Positions 32,249 to 41,157 of a stretch of DNA of 64,000 nucleotides are shown here, piece after piece (the first letter of the stretch is position 1; each line of letters opens with the position of its first letter). The stretch covers positions 558,001 through 622,000 of the forward strand of contig JACKAM010000002.1 of the NCBI GenBank assembly GCA_020635075.1, in the 5' to 3' direction. The translations under genes and the position numbers were made by a program. Source of the stretch: Pseudobdellovibrionaceae bacterium. GTDB taxonomy: Bacteria > Bdellovibrionota > Bdellovibrionia > Bdellovibrionales > UBA1609. The notes beneath the pieces were generated by a model, which saw only the letters and a list, made by a program, of their open reading frames with translations, was not told the DNA's origin and ran no database searches.

Positions 32249-33010
32249 TCAAGTCCTTAGGCGATAACCGGTCTTGAAGATCCAACGGACCAGAAGAATA
32301 CAACTGAGAAGGAAGAGACCGATCATGATGAGACTTACCTCCAGACCTACGTCCGCCTTGCCGTAAAAACTCCAGCGAAAGCCACTGATCAAATAAACCA
32401 CCGGGTTGGCCATGGAGACCTTTTGCCAAAAGGGCGGAAGCATTTTAATTGAATAGAAGCTACCACCCAAAAAGGTGAGTGGAGTAATGATCAACAAGGG
32501 GACAATTTGCAGCTTCTCAAATCCATCCGCCCAGATGCCAATAATAAACCCGAATAGACTAAACGTAACTGAAGTCAAAACCAGAAAAAAGGCCATCCAC
32601 ATGGGGTGTTCAATTTCCAAGGGAACGAAAAAGTTTGCTGTAATTAGGATTAGAACTCCGAGGATTAAACTTTTGCTTGCTGCCGCCCCCACATAACCGC
32701 AGAGGATTTCAATATAAGAAATGGGCGCTGATAGAATTTCAAAAATGGTTCCCGTAAATCGCGGAAAGTAAATGCCGAAAGAGGCGTTGGCAATGCTTTG
32801 AGTTAACACCGAAAGCATCACCAGTCCCGGAACAATAAAAGCCCCATAACTGATGCCGTCAATCTCATTGATACGCGAGCCAATGGCCGAACCGAAAACC
32901 ACAAAGTAAAGGGAGGTGGAAATCACGGGAGAGGCCACACTTTGGGTCAGGGTTCTCCACATGCGGGACATTTCAAACTTATAGATACTCTGAATTGCCC
33001 GCCAACTCAT
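32249..33010 (-). CDS. ABC-2 type transporter permease
   Basis: 253 residues with six predicted membrane segments and the ABC-2 family signature region FTGTIFEILSAPISYIEIL, plus LLIITPLTFLGGSFYSI and MANPVVYLISGFRW. Members export polysaccharides, drugs or lipids together with an ATPase subunit. The start overlaps the ATPase stop by four bases (33007-33010), so the two genes are translationally coupled. Substrate unknown. Confidence 0.9.
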   Translation of the reverse strand: MSWRAIQSIYKFEMSRMWRTLTQSVASPVISTSLYFVVFGSAIGSRINEIDGISYGAFIVPGLVMLSVLTQSIANASFGIYFPRFTGTIFEILSAPISYIEILCGYVGAAASKSLILGVLILITANFFVPLEIEHPMWMAFFLVLTSVTFSLFGFIIGIWADGFEKLQIVPLLIITPLTFLGGSFYSIKMLPPFWQKVSMANPVVYLISGFRWSFYGKADVGLEVSLIMIGLFLLSCILLVRWIFKTGYRLRT

Positions 33011-33924
33011 GATCGTTTCACCAATTCCACAAATATTTCTTCAAGAGAGCTCTGCTTGGTAATGAGATCCTTATACTGGATTCCGGCCTGACGCATTTTT
33101 TCGAACAACTGGGCGATGCCATTATCTTCTTTTTTGGAATCGTAGGTGTATATCAAGCAATTGTCCTCAACCCGTAAGTCGTAGCCCGCCAGAGCACCCG
33201 GAATCTCCTTCACAGGCTCCCAGAGCTCCAGCTTCATTTGTTTGGTGCCGAGCTTCTGCATCAATTGGGCCTTTTCCTCGACCAAGATAATCTGACCCTT
33301 GTTGATCACCCCAATCCGATCGGCCATTTGTTCGGCTTCATCGATGTAATGAGTCGTAAGGATGATGGTGACTCCGGATCTTCTTAGACCATGGACCTGT
33401 TGCCACATATCCTTACGCAACTCCACATCAACACCCGCTGTCGGTTCATCCAAAAACAAGATCTGAGGTTCGTGAGACAAGGCTTTGGCAATCATCACTC
33501 GGCGCTTCATACCACCAGATAGGGTCATCAGCCGATTCTTGCGTTTTTCCCAAAGACTCAGGTCTTTGAGAATTTTCTCGATGTAGGCCGGGTTTGGAGA
33601 CTTCCCAAAAAGGCCACGGCTAAAGTTCACCGTGTTCCACACGGTTTCAAATGCATCGGTTGTCAGCTCCTGTGGAACTAGACCTATGAGAGATCGGGCC
33701 TGTCGGTAATCCTTTTGAATGTCAAAGCCATTCACAGTGATTTGGCCACTGGTGATATTGGCTGTTCCACAAATCAGACTGATGAGGGTTGTTTTCCCAG
33801 CCCCATTAGGGCCTAGTAGACCGAAGATTTCACCCGGGCGAATCTCCAGGTTGATATCCTTAAGGGCCTGAAATCCCCCGGCGTAGGTTTTATTTAACTG
33901 GGAAACTGATATGATTGAAGTCAT
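33007..33924 (-). CDS. ABC transporter ATP-binding protein (ABC-2 partner)
   Basis: 305 residues, slightly longer than a core nucleotide-binding domain because of a C-terminal extension (about 230-305). Walker A (GPNGAGKTT), the signature LSGGMKRRVMIAKAL, Walker B (ILFLDEPTAGVD) and the switch His in TTHYIDEAEQM are intact. The pattern after Walker A (LISLICGTANITSGQITV) and the DEPTAGVD loop fit the DrrA/NodI-type exporters. It lies upstream of its permease on the same strand. Confidence 0.92.
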   Translation of the reverse strand: MTSIISVSQLNKTYAGGFQALKDINLEIRPGEIFGLLGPNGAGKTTLISLICGTANITSGQITVNGFDIQKDYRQARSLIGLVPQELTTDAFETVWNTVNFSRGLFGKSPNPAYIEKILKDLSLWEKRKNRLMTLSGGMKRRVMIAKALSHEPQILFLDEPTAGVDVELRKDMWQQVHGLRRSGVTIILTTHYIDEAEQMADRIGVINKGQIILVEEKAQLMQKLGTKQMKLELWEPVKEIPGALAGYDLRVEDNCLIYTYDSKKEDNGIAQLFEKMRQAGIQYKDLITKQSSLEEIFVELVKRS

Positions 33925-34014
33925 GCAGGTGGTAACCTAACACCTGGTGGGTACTATCGGCAATGAGTTCAGTTCAGTAGTGATTGTTCTTCGAAGGATT
34001 TTGCAGGAATTTAG

Positions 34015-34461
34015 ATGGACCTAACGCGCAAATCCCGATTTAAACATGACGTCATCGAGAAATTCGAGGATGGCCAGTGCATATTTGAAGAAGGTGACAA
34101 CGGACGGAACCTCTACATCATTCAAAAGGGCGAGGTCCGCATTCTTAAGAAAATGGGTGACGACGACGTCGAACTTGCCCGATTTGAACGCGGGGACTTT
34201 TTTGGTGACATGGGGCTTTTACAAAACATTCCCCGCTATGCCGGGGCCTACGCTGTTGGCAACGTGCGACTACTCATCTTGGGTCGAGCAGGGTTCTTAT
34301 TGAAGATGCGCCGAGATCCCACCTTTGCCTTTGAAATGCTCCAACAGCTGAGTCATCGGATTAAGGTCTCAAATGACCGTTTACTACAGCTCGTGGAAAA
34401 GTCGAAACTACCTACAAGTGAGATCCAAAAGATTCTCCATGATCTTGATGGTAAGGCATGA
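34015..34461 (+). CDS. Cyclic-nucleotide-binding-domain protein
   Basis: 148 residues forming a single CNB domain with the expected order: FEDGQCIFEEGDNGRNLYII, a phosphate-binding-cassette-like GDFFGDMGLLQNIPRYAGA, and C-terminal helices. The Arg of the cassette is present in NIPRYAGAYA. No output domain follows, so it may act by partner contact. It overlaps the downstream phosphoesterase gene by four bases (34458-34461), which suggests functional coupling between nucleotide sensing and that enzyme. The ATG at 34015 has weak upstream ribosome-site support. Confidence 0.85.
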   Translation: MDLTRKSRFKHDVIEKFEDGQCIFEEGDNGRNLYIIQKGEVRILKKMGDDDVELARFERGDFFGDMGLLQNIPRYAGAYAVGNVRLLILGRAGFLLKMRRDPTFAFEMLQQLSHRIKVSNDRLLQLVEKSKLPTSEIQKILHDLDGKA

Positions 34462-35195
34462 TCACCAGTATTAAATCGGATCGCTTGGTGGTGATCTCGG
34501 ACTTGCATCTCGGAAATCCCTTTTCAGAGGCCAGCCGCCGCGTTGTGCCCTTTATTCGCTGGGCTGCTGCTAAGGGTTATGACATCTGCATCAACGGCGA
34601 TGGGCTGGAGATCGCCCAGTCAAGTTTTTCAAAAATCGCCACCCAGGTTCCTGAGTTCGTGCGGGCACTTGGAGATATCCGCCGCAGTGGCTGTGAGATC
34701 TATTACATCATTGGCAATCACGACATTCTTCTTGAGCACTTCCTAGAAGACTGGGGAGTGATGAAGGTCTCTCCCTTTCTCAATGTTTCTTCAGGTACAA
34801 AGCGCATTCGTATTGAGCACGGGCATATCTATGATCCCTTCTTTGTGAAGCACCCGATTTTGTATGAGACCCTCACCCACTTGGCAGGAATTGTCTTAAA
34901 GGTCTGGCCGGCTGCCTATCGCCTGTGGATCGCCTTTGAGGTTTGGAAATCCAAGATGCGCTACAAGAAAACTGGGATCGTGGGAGAGCACCCCAGCTTT
35001 TGTGAGGCCGCCCATGAGATCAGCCAGCGGGGATTTGATACGATAATTTTGGGACATACCCATCATCCTGGAGAAAAGGATTTGGAAACCGGAGCTCGGT
35101 ATTTTAACTCCGGTTCCTGGATGATCTCCTCGCACTATATTGAGATCGACAAGGGCGAGGTTTCTCTTCGCGAATTCAGCAAAGAGACTGGATAA
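34458..35195 (+). CDS. Metallophosphoesterase, UDP-2,3-diacylglucosamine hydrolase (LpxH)-like
   Basis: 245 residues of the calcineurin-type metallophosphoesterase fold with all metal-binding motifs: VVISDLHLGNP, INGDGLEIAQ, IIGNHDIL, IEHGHIYDPF and LGHTHHPG. The motif set and size resemble LpxH, which cleaves UDP-2,3-diacylglucosamine in lipid A synthesis, but INGDGLE replaces the usual GDxxE pattern in part, so other nucleotide-pyrophosphate substrates are possible. It is translated with the preceding CNB-domain gene and overlaps the isocitrate dehydrogenase gene tail to tail by 20 bases. Confidence 0.83.
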   Translation: MITSIKSDRLVVISDLHLGNPFSEASRRVVPFIRWAAAKGYDICINGDGLEIAQSSFSKIATQVPEFVRALGDIRRSGCEIYYIIGNHDILLEHFLEDWGVMKVSPFLNVSSGTKRIRIEHGHIYDPFFVKHPILYETLTHLAGIVLKVWPAAYRLWIAFEVWKSKMRYKKTGIVGEHPSFCEAAHEISQRGFDTIILGHTHHPGEKDLETGARYFNSGSWMISSHYIEIDKGEVSLREFSKETG

Positions 35196-37401
35196 TTCTG
35201 TTAAAGGTCGCACTTGGGCGCATAGCTTTAGACACCTTGGCCTGGTCGGGATGATAGTACCCACCCATGTCCACAGGCGTTCCCTGAACGCCGTTGAGCT
35301 CTTCAACAATCTTACCCTCGTTCTCTTCAAGCTGCTGAGCGATTTGCGTAAACTGAGACTTAAGGTCGCTGTCTTCACCCTGAGAGGCCAGTGCTTCGGC
35401 CCAATACATGGCCAAATAAAAGTGGCTTCCGCGATTGTCCAACTCTCCACACTTTCTTGACGGGGACTTGTTCATCTCAAGGAACTTTCCATTGGCCTGA
35501 TCCAAACACTTGGCAAGCACCTGAATTTTCTTATTGCCTGTTTTTTCCCCCAAGTCTTCCAAGGAAACAGCCAGAGCCAAAAACTCTCCCAGGGAGTCCC
35601 AGCGCAGATGATTTTCCTCAACAAACTGCTGAACGTGCTTAGGGGCTGATCCTCCAGCACCGGTTTCATAAAGTCCGCCACCAGCCAAGAGAGGAACAAT
35701 CGACAACATCTTAGCACTCGTACCCAATTCCAGAATCGGGAAAAGGTCAGTCAGGTAATCCCGCAAGACGTTTCCCGTTACAGAAATAGTGTCTTTCCCT
35801 GCCTTCACCCGCTCACAGGTAAACCGAGTGGCCTCAACAGGTGACATGATTTTGATTTCCAAACCTGAGGTGTCGTGGTCCTTAAGATAGGCTTCCACTT
35901 TTTGGATGAGATTACTGTCGTGCGCGCGATTCTTGTCCAGCCAAAAAACCGCAGGGGCTCCGGTCGCCCGCGCTCTAGAAACAGCTAATTTGACCCAATC
36001 TTTGACTGCGACATCTTTGGCCTGACACATACGCCAAATGTCGCCCTCCTCGACCGAATGCTCTATTAACGATTGTCCAGAACCATCAAGAACCCGAACC
36101 TTTCCAGAGCCCTTAATCCAAAAAGTCTTATCGTGGGAGCCATACTCCTCGGCTTTTTTTGCCATCAGGCCAACGTTGGCGACAGTTCCCATCGTGGCAG
36201 GATCAAAGGCACCATGCTTCTTACAAAAATCAATGGTCTCCTGGTAAACACCGGCATAACAGCGGTCAGGAATAATGGCTTTTGTGTCACTTAATTTGCC
36301 ATCTGGTCCCCACATCTTTCCCGAAGAACGAATCGCAGCAGGCATAGAGGCATCGACAATAACATCACTGGGAACGTGCAAGTTGGTGATCCCTTTATCC
36401 GAGTCCACCATGGCGAGCTTTGGTCCATTCTCATAACATGCTCTGATATCAGCCTCAATTTCACTGCGCTTGTTGTCTGGCAGCCTTTTCAGCTTAGCCA
36501 AAACATCGCCGAGACCATTGCGGGCATCAACGCCGATTTCGTCAAAGGCCACCTGGTGTTTACTGAAGACTTCCTTAAAGAACACTTTAACCGCTTCGCC
36601 AAACATAATGGGATCCGAGACCTTCATCATGGTGGCTTTGAGGTGCAGGGACAATAGGACCCCTTGTTTCTTTGCGTCGGTAATTTGCTCACCCAAAAAA
36701 TTAACCAGTGCCGCACGACTCATCACCGAGGCATCAATTACCTCACCGGCTAGAAGGGATGTCTTTTCCTTGAGTACTTCCGTTTTTCCATCAGCACCGA
36801 CAAACTCAATCTTCACGTCCGTAGGTTGACTGATCACAACTGATTTTTCACTGCCATAAAAATCACCGGTACTCATGTGAGCCACGTGAGTCTTTGAGTC
36901 TGATTTCCACTCACCCATGGCGTGGGGATTGTTCTTTGCGTATTGCTTAACTGCCTTAGCCACTCGGCGGTCCGAGTTGCCTTCACGCAGTACGGGGTTC
37001 ACTGCACTTCCTAAAACCTTGGCATAACGGTTTAGCGTTTCTGTCTCCTCTGGAGTTTTTGCCTCTTCCGGATAATTGGGGATCTTAAATCCATGCGACT
37101 GAAGTTCCGTAATTGCCGCCTTTAACTGAGGGATGGAAGCACTAATATTCGGAAGCTTAACAATGTTTGCCTCAGGAGTTTTTGCCAACTCCCCCAATTC
37201 AGCAAGAGCATCGGAGATTTTTTGAGCTTCTGTGAGTTGTTCCGGAAAGTGAGCCAGAATCCTCCCCGACAGGGAAATATCTTTAAGTTCCACTTCCACG
37301 CCGGAAGAAGCTGTGTAGGCTTTGATAATCGGTAAAAGACTTTCTGTGGCGAGAGCTGGTGCCTCGTCAGTTTTGGTATAAACGATTTTTGCTTTGCTCA
37401 T
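35176..37401 (-). CDS. icd: NADP-dependent isocitrate dehydrogenase, monomeric type
   Basis: 741 residues, the length of the monomeric (IDH-II) class, which makes 2-oxoglutarate and NADPH in the citric acid cycle. Recognisable landmarks are the start IVYTKTDEAPALATESLLPI, the isocitrate-binding region VLREGNSDRRVAKAVK, HVAHMSTGDFYGSEKS, VPSDVIVDASMPAAIR and FWLDKNRAHDSNLI, and the tail LRWDSLGEFLAL, then MGGYYHPDQ. The reading frame is complete. Its 3' end overlaps the convergent phosphoesterase gene by 20 bases. No partner genes of the cycle are nearby. Confidence 0.96.
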   Translation of the reverse strand: MSKAKIVYTKTDEAPALATESLLPIIKAYTASSGVEVELKDISLSGRILAHFPEQLTEAQKISDALAELGELAKTPEANIVKLPNISASIPQLKAAITELQSHGFKIPNYPEEAKTPEETETLNRYAKVLGSAVNPVLREGNSDRRVAKAVKQYAKNNPHAMGEWKSDSKTHVAHMSTGDFYGSEKSVVISQPTDVKIEFVGADGKTEVLKEKTSLLAGEVIDASVMSRAALVNFLGEQITDAKKQGVLLSLHLKATMMKVSDPIMFGEAVKVFFKEVFSKHQVAFDEIGVDARNGLGDVLAKLKRLPDNKRSEIEADIRACYENGPKLAMVDSDKGITNLHVPSDVIVDASMPAAIRSSGKMWGPDGKLSDTKAIIPDRCYAGVYQETIDFCKKHGAFDPATMGTVANVGLMAKKAEEYGSHDKTFWIKGSGKVRVLDGSGQSLIEHSVEEGDIWRMCQAKDVAVKDWVKLAVSRARATGAPAVFWLDKNRAHDSNLIQKVEAYLKDHDTSGLEIKIMSPVEATRFTCERVKAGKDTISVTGNVLRDYLTDLFPILELGTSAKMLSIVPLLAGGGLYETGAGGSAPKHVQQFVEENHLRWDSLGEFLALAVSLEDLGEKTGNKKIQVLAKCLDQANGKFLEMNKSPSRKCGELDNRGSHFYLAMYWAEALASQGEDSDLKSQFTQIAQQLEENEGKIVEELNGVQGTPVDMGGYYHPDQAKVSKAMRPSATFNRIIQSLC

Positions 37402-37550
37402 GGTCTTCGGTCCTAAGGAATTTACTCTAATTTATGCTGTGCGTAATAATTTTTGTATGTGGCTAAGATAGCTCAATTAGACTGAGGGATAAAGGGAGAA
37501 AAGGGAATGTTCCAGGTTTTCAGGGGTGAATTTCCCCACCAACAGCGAGC

Positions 37551-37823
37551 TCAGCCTTTGCCAATGAGAATCCAAACACCGACAGCAATGAAAAGACTAC
37601 CACTCACCCACTTGATGGCTCGTGGATCAAGTAATGTACCCAAGTACTTCCCGGCGATGACCCCCAATACCCCGGCCAAGGAGAGGGCCAGGACCACGGC
37701 AAGTAAGACAGAAAGCGTAGATCGGCTTCCGGCTGAGGCCGCCAGTGCTGCAAACTGGGTTTTATCCCCCATTTCAGCCAGAAAGATGGTGGCAAAGGTG
37801 GTGGCGAATACTTTCCAATCCAT
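37551..37823 (-). CDS. Half-size TMEM165/GDT1 (UPF0016) family membrane protein
   Basis: 90 residues with three membrane segments and the single family motif EMGDKTQ (FLAEMGDKTQFAALAA). Full-length members have two such motifs in a six-helix protein that transports Mn2+ or Ca2+; here only one half is present, so it must form dimers or oligomers to make a pore. Small single-motif bacterial members are known. It lies eight bases downstream of the amino-acid permease gene on the same strand. Confidence 0.82.
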   Translation of the reverse strand: MDWKVFATTFATIFLAEMGDKTQFAALAASAGSRSTLSVLLAVVLALSLAGVLGVIAGKYLGTLLDPRAIKWVSGSLFIAVGVWILIGKG

Positions 37824-37831
37824 AGAAACTC

Positions 37832-39109
37832 CTACTCACTCTCCTGTCCGTTACCCCTAGCTCTGATTCTGAAGAACCAAAAGGCCAGGGAGGCTAGTGT
37901 AAATATAAGCACGCCACCAAGGATTGAAGCAACAGGCAGGCTCCAAGCCAAGGTCAGGCAGACTCCCAGACCAAGGTGAGCAAATAGCCTGGGGAACAGT
38001 CGCGACTGAGCTGACAACCTGAGTGCCGACCAGTTGGCAATGGCGTAATAGGTGAGGATCGCAAATGAGCTAAAGCCAATCGCAGACCGTAAATCGGCAA
38101 ATCCAACAACCACCGCCACAATCAGGCCAACAGCAACCTCGGCCCGATGGGGAATCTTGTACTTTGGATGAACAGCGCTAAAGACATGGGGCAAATCCCG
38201 ATTATAGGACATAGCAAACATGGTTCGACTGATGCCAACAAGAAGTGACAACAAAACGCTCAGGGTTGCAACTGCAGCTCCAACACGAATGAGGGGACTA
38301 AGATGTGCGTAAGCTGTACGCTCAACAGCCAAAGCCAATGGCGCCCCACTGGCAATCAAGTCCTCGATTGGCAGGACAGACAACACAGTGGCTATCACTA
38401 CTAAATACAGAACAAGAGTGATCGACAGAGCTGTTATGATTGCCCTGGGAATTGTGACTCTTGGATTGGTGACCTCTTCTCCCAATGTGGCAATTCGCGC
38501 ATAACCAGCGAAGGCAAAAAACATAAATGCCGCTGCCTGCAGGATTCCCCCTATCCCGCCCCGCTCGGTCCAATTCATCAGTCGAACCACCTCCGGATTT
38601 CCACCCAACCAGGCGGCACCCACTGTTAATGCCAAAGTGATGAGGACCACGGCCACCATCAGTTTGGTAGCCGTCACCGTCTTTTTGACACCAAAATAAT
38701 TGAGTGTCGTCAGGGTTAAAACGGTCAAGACAGCAACCACGTGTGGTGCTGAAGGGAACGCGTAGTGGGCAAACGCCAGGGCCATTGCTGTGCAACTGGC
38801 AGTCTTACCAATGACAAAGCCAATTCCAGCCAAAAATCCCCAGTAGTGCCCCAATAGGTTGCGACCGTAGACGTAGGTCCCTCCTGATTCAGGATACTGG
38901 GCTGCGAGCTGCGCCATAGTTGTCGCATTCAAAAAAGCCGCAAGCCCCGCCAGCGCAACGGCTAAAATCAGGCCGCCACCAGCTGACACGGCCGCCGGCC
39001 CGGCAGCAGCAAAGATTCCCGCGCCAATCATGGATCCAAGTCCTAAAACAACCGCGTCTTTGGTTCCCAATCCGCGATGCAGCCGAGAGTTCGGGTTTTC
39101 TGATGTCAC
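37832..39109 (-). CDS. APC family amino-acid permease
   Basis: About 425 residues with twelve predicted membrane helices. TM1 contains the substrate loop GLGSMIGAGIFAAAGP, which marks the amino-acid/polyamine/organocation family; the later AFAGYARIATLGEEVTNP is the conserved TM6 region. The GTG start at 39109 is preferred to the ATG at 39142 because AGGAGG lies six bases upstream of it and the LysR gene stop falls between. It transports amino acids or amines; the exact substrate is unknown. Confidence 0.9.
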   Translation of the reverse strand: MTSENPNSRLHRGLGTKDAVVLGLGSMIGAGIFAAAGPAAVSAGGGLILAVALAGLAAFLNATTMAQLAAQYPESGGTYVYGRNLLGHYWGFLAGIGFVIGKTASCTAMALAFAHYAFPSAPHVVAVLTVLTLTTLNYFGVKKTVTATKLMVAVVLITLALTVGAAWLGGNPEVVRLMNWTERGGIGGILQAAAFMFFAFAGYARIATLGEEVTNPRVTIPRAIITALSITLVLYLVVIATVLSVLPIEDLIASGAPLALAVERTAYAHLSPLIRVGAAVATLSVLLSLLVGISRTMFAMSYNRDLPHVFSAVHPKYKIPHRAEVAVGLIVAVVVGFADLRSAIGFSSFAILTYYAIANWSALRLSAQSRLFPRLFAHLGLGVCLTLAWSLPVASILGGVLIFTLASLAFWFFRIRARGNGQESE

Positions 39110-39119
39110 TCCAAGCCTC

Positions 39120-39929
39120 CTATCCTCCCTTGAGTATCTCAAGGCAGCGATTAAAACGATCCGTTCTGTGATCGGCTCGATAGACTAAGCATAATCGGGC
39201 GAGAAAGTAGCTCTTTCCCACTTGTTTTTTAAGACCGTTTCTCTGTGCCACATCTTCAGGAAGAATTGCCGCACCACCCAGATCCCGCGCCAGGATAGCT
39301 GCAAAGTCGTAGTCCTTGGCCGAAATCAGTCTTACTTCTTTGTTGCCAGGAAAGGTCTTGAGTATCGAGGCTGCAGAGATCAAATCGGGGTTGTACACCA
39401 CAAAGGGCTCCGGGCGTGCGGACTCAGAAAAAAGAGCCACCTGTTCCTTTTTTAGATTTTTGATGACCAAATCCGGAAATGGCTGAGGGTTGGCCACAAA
39501 AGCGAGGTCCAATTCGTGGTTAAGAATCATACGCACAATACTGGGCGAGCGATCAAAAATGTATTCCACCTCTAATTGAGCGGAAGACCTTTGCAGCTCA
39601 GCTAATCGCTCTGTAAATTGACAAAGGACCGAATCGTGTCCGCCAACTCTGAGGTAACCCGTCAACTCGTCCGATCGACCAGCCCTTTCGGTTTTGTAAC
39701 TCTCCCACAACTGACCCTGCAGTTGAATCTGTTCATAAAGCCTTTTGCCTTCTTCAGTTGGGACCAAGCCTCGGTTGGAGCGCACAAAGAGCCGGGCCCC
39801 CATTTCATCCTCCAACTTACCCAGGATCTTCGATAGGGCGCCCTGATAGTTGTCTAAACGGTCTGCTGCCTTGGAGAGACTCTTCTCCTCAAAGATAACC
39901 AAGTACTTTTCAAATTCATGGCGCAGCAC
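39120..39929 (-). CDS. LysR family transcriptional regulator
   Basis: 269 residues. The N-terminal winged helix-turn-helix (about 1-60) reads FEKYLVIFEEKSLSKAADRL and KILGKLEDEMGARLFVRSNRG, diagnostic of LysR-type regulators. The effector domain is shorter than usual for the family (about 180 residues). The downstream permease lies about 10 bases away on the same strand, an unusual arrangement since LysR genes are usually divergent from their target. The most likely targets are that permease and the GDT1-type gene. Confidence 0.88.
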   Translation of the reverse strand: MLRHEFEKYLVIFEEKSLSKAADRLDNYQGALSKILGKLEDEMGARLFVRSNRGLVPTEEGKRLYEQIQLQGQLWESYKTERAGRSDELTGYLRVGGHDSVLCQFTERLAELQRSSAQLEVEYIFDRSPSIVRMILNHELDLAFVANPQPFPDLVIKNLKKEQVALFSESARPEPFVVYNPDLISAASILKTFPGNKEVRLISAKDYDFAAILARDLGGAAILPEDVAQRNGLKKQVGKSYFLARLCLVYRADHRTDRFNRCLEILKGG

Positions 39930-40049
39930 AAGGGCACTCCTGATATTCCATAGTTACATATCCAATATAATATCTATGCTATTCATGTATATCCAAAACC
40001 GGGCTATTCTGTGTGGGTTGAATGATCTTATTCCTAGGGGAGGAATGAC

Positions 40050-40412
40050 ATGTTAGCTAAGTTGTTAGGTTTTGTTTTAGTTGTAGGTACTCTAAGTGCC
40101 TGTGGTTCCGAGGGATCACATAAGCCGGTAGGTGACAACGGAGGGCAATCGGGAGCCAATCAGCCCGGTACCCCCACCCTGAGTTTTGCCCAGGATATTC
40201 TACCCGTCGTCCAGAATCGCTGTAGCCTTTGCCACTCTGCAGGATCGGGCCTGCCCTTTTGGGAAGACTACGATGTCATCGTGGCCAAGAAAGACCGAGT
40301 CCGACACCGGGTCTTTGTCAGTCAGGATATGCCTCGAGGCAACGCCACCGGCATGACCTTGGAAGAAAGAGATCTTGTCGCCACCTGGATCGACCAAGGG
40401 GCCCTACCCTAA
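40050..40412 (+). CDS. c-type haem lipoprotein
   Basis: 120 residues. A lipoprotein signal (VLVVGTLSAC, Cys18) is followed by a Gly/Ser-rich linker and one haem site, NRCSLCHSAG (C58, C61, H62), with a candidate axial Met in SQDMPRG or TGMTLEE. This is a small membrane-anchored cytochrome-like domain, as used in periplasmic electron transfer. The ATG at 40050 follows GGGAGG. The downstream membrane protein gene starts 57 bases after the stop and may be co-transcribed. Confidence 0.85.
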   Translation: MLAKLLGFVLVVGTLSACGSEGSHKPVGDNGGQSGANQPGTPTLSFAQDILPVVQNRCSLCHSAGSGLPFWEDYDVIVAKKDRVRHRVFVSQDMPRGNATGMTLEERDLVATWIDQGALP

Positions 40413-40468
40413 TTCTATTAACAAAGGCCTCGTTCTCTGGTAGCTCATGGAGCGAGAGCCACCAGAAT

Positions 40469-40876
40469 ATGAGGCATATCACGCGACAAACTTTTAATTT
40501 CTTTGGCTGGTTAGCATTTGGCCTGGGTGTCATCGGTGCTTTTTTGCCCCTTGTGCCCACCACCCCTTTTATGCTTTTGGCGGCTTACTTTTTCTCCAAA
40601 GGCTCTCCACGGTTCTACAACTGGCTTATCAACCTGAAATATTTTGGCCCGCAGATAAAAGATTGGCGAGAACACGGTGTTATTGGCTCCAAGGCCAAAA
40701 TCCTCGCCAATATCGTTTTGCTCACATTGCTCGTTGGCTACCATTACTTTACCCAACTTCCCATGTGGATAAAAGTGTCAGTTACTGTGGTCTTTGTGGG
40801 TATCTTGACCTTTATCAACACTCGGCCAAGTAAAAAGAAGCCCGACAAAACTGGACAAGATTCAGTAGTTTCCTGA
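40469..40876 (+). CDS. YbaN/DUF454 family small membrane protein
   Basis: About 135 residues from ATG 40469. The N-terminal helix pair (FGWLAFGLGVIGAFLPLVPT, then FMLLAAYFFSKGSPRFYNWL) with the PLVPTTPF signature fits the DUF454/YbaN family of inner-membrane proteins, of unknown function; a third segment (VSVTVVFVGILTFI) follows. The frame is open upstream but overlaps the cytochrome gene in another frame. Its 3' end overlaps the convergent TfoX_C-like gene by 15 bases. Confidence 0.84.
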   Translation: MRHITRQTFNFFGWLAFGLGVIGAFLPLVPTTPFMLLAAYFFSKGSPRFYNWLINLKYFGPQIKDWREHGVIGSKAKILANIVLLTLLVGYHYFTQLPMWIKVSVTVVFVGILTFINTRPSKKKPDKTGQDSVVS

Positions 40877-41152
40877 TTTGATTTTCTTTATTAACAGTTT
40901 GGCTTCGATCTTCGTGGCAGAATCTACTTTTCGCCAGTCCTGATTCTCAATGGCACCAATAATTGCGGTAAAGGCATTCAGGTTCAATCTTTCCGGATAG
41001 GCCTCGACATATCGAATGCAGACCTCTTCCCAGCCCATGTCGATCATTTCCTCAAGTGACAAAATACCTATTGAGGCAAGCTCATCGGCAGTCACTGGCC
41101 CGAGGTTTCTGGCATCGGCAATCGGAGTCAAAGATTTTCCTTTCATACCCAT
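40862..41152 (-). CDS. TfoX C-terminal-domain protein
   Basis: 96 residues. The pattern LTPIADARNLGPVTADELASIGILSLEEM, continuing WEEVCIRYVEAYP, is the helix-hairpin-helix-type C-terminal domain of TfoX/Sxy competence regulators; here it stands alone, without the N-terminal domain. Small single-domain members occur in many bacteria. The second Met (residue 3) could also be the start. It follows the radical SAM gene by five bases on the same strand, so they probably share a transcript. Confidence 0.78.
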   Translation of the reverse strand: MGMKGKSLTPIADARNLGPVTADELASIGILSLEEMIDMGWEEVCIRYVEAYPERLNLNAFTAIIGAIENQDWRKVDSATKIEAKLLIKKIKSGNY

Positions 41153-41157
41153 ATCCC

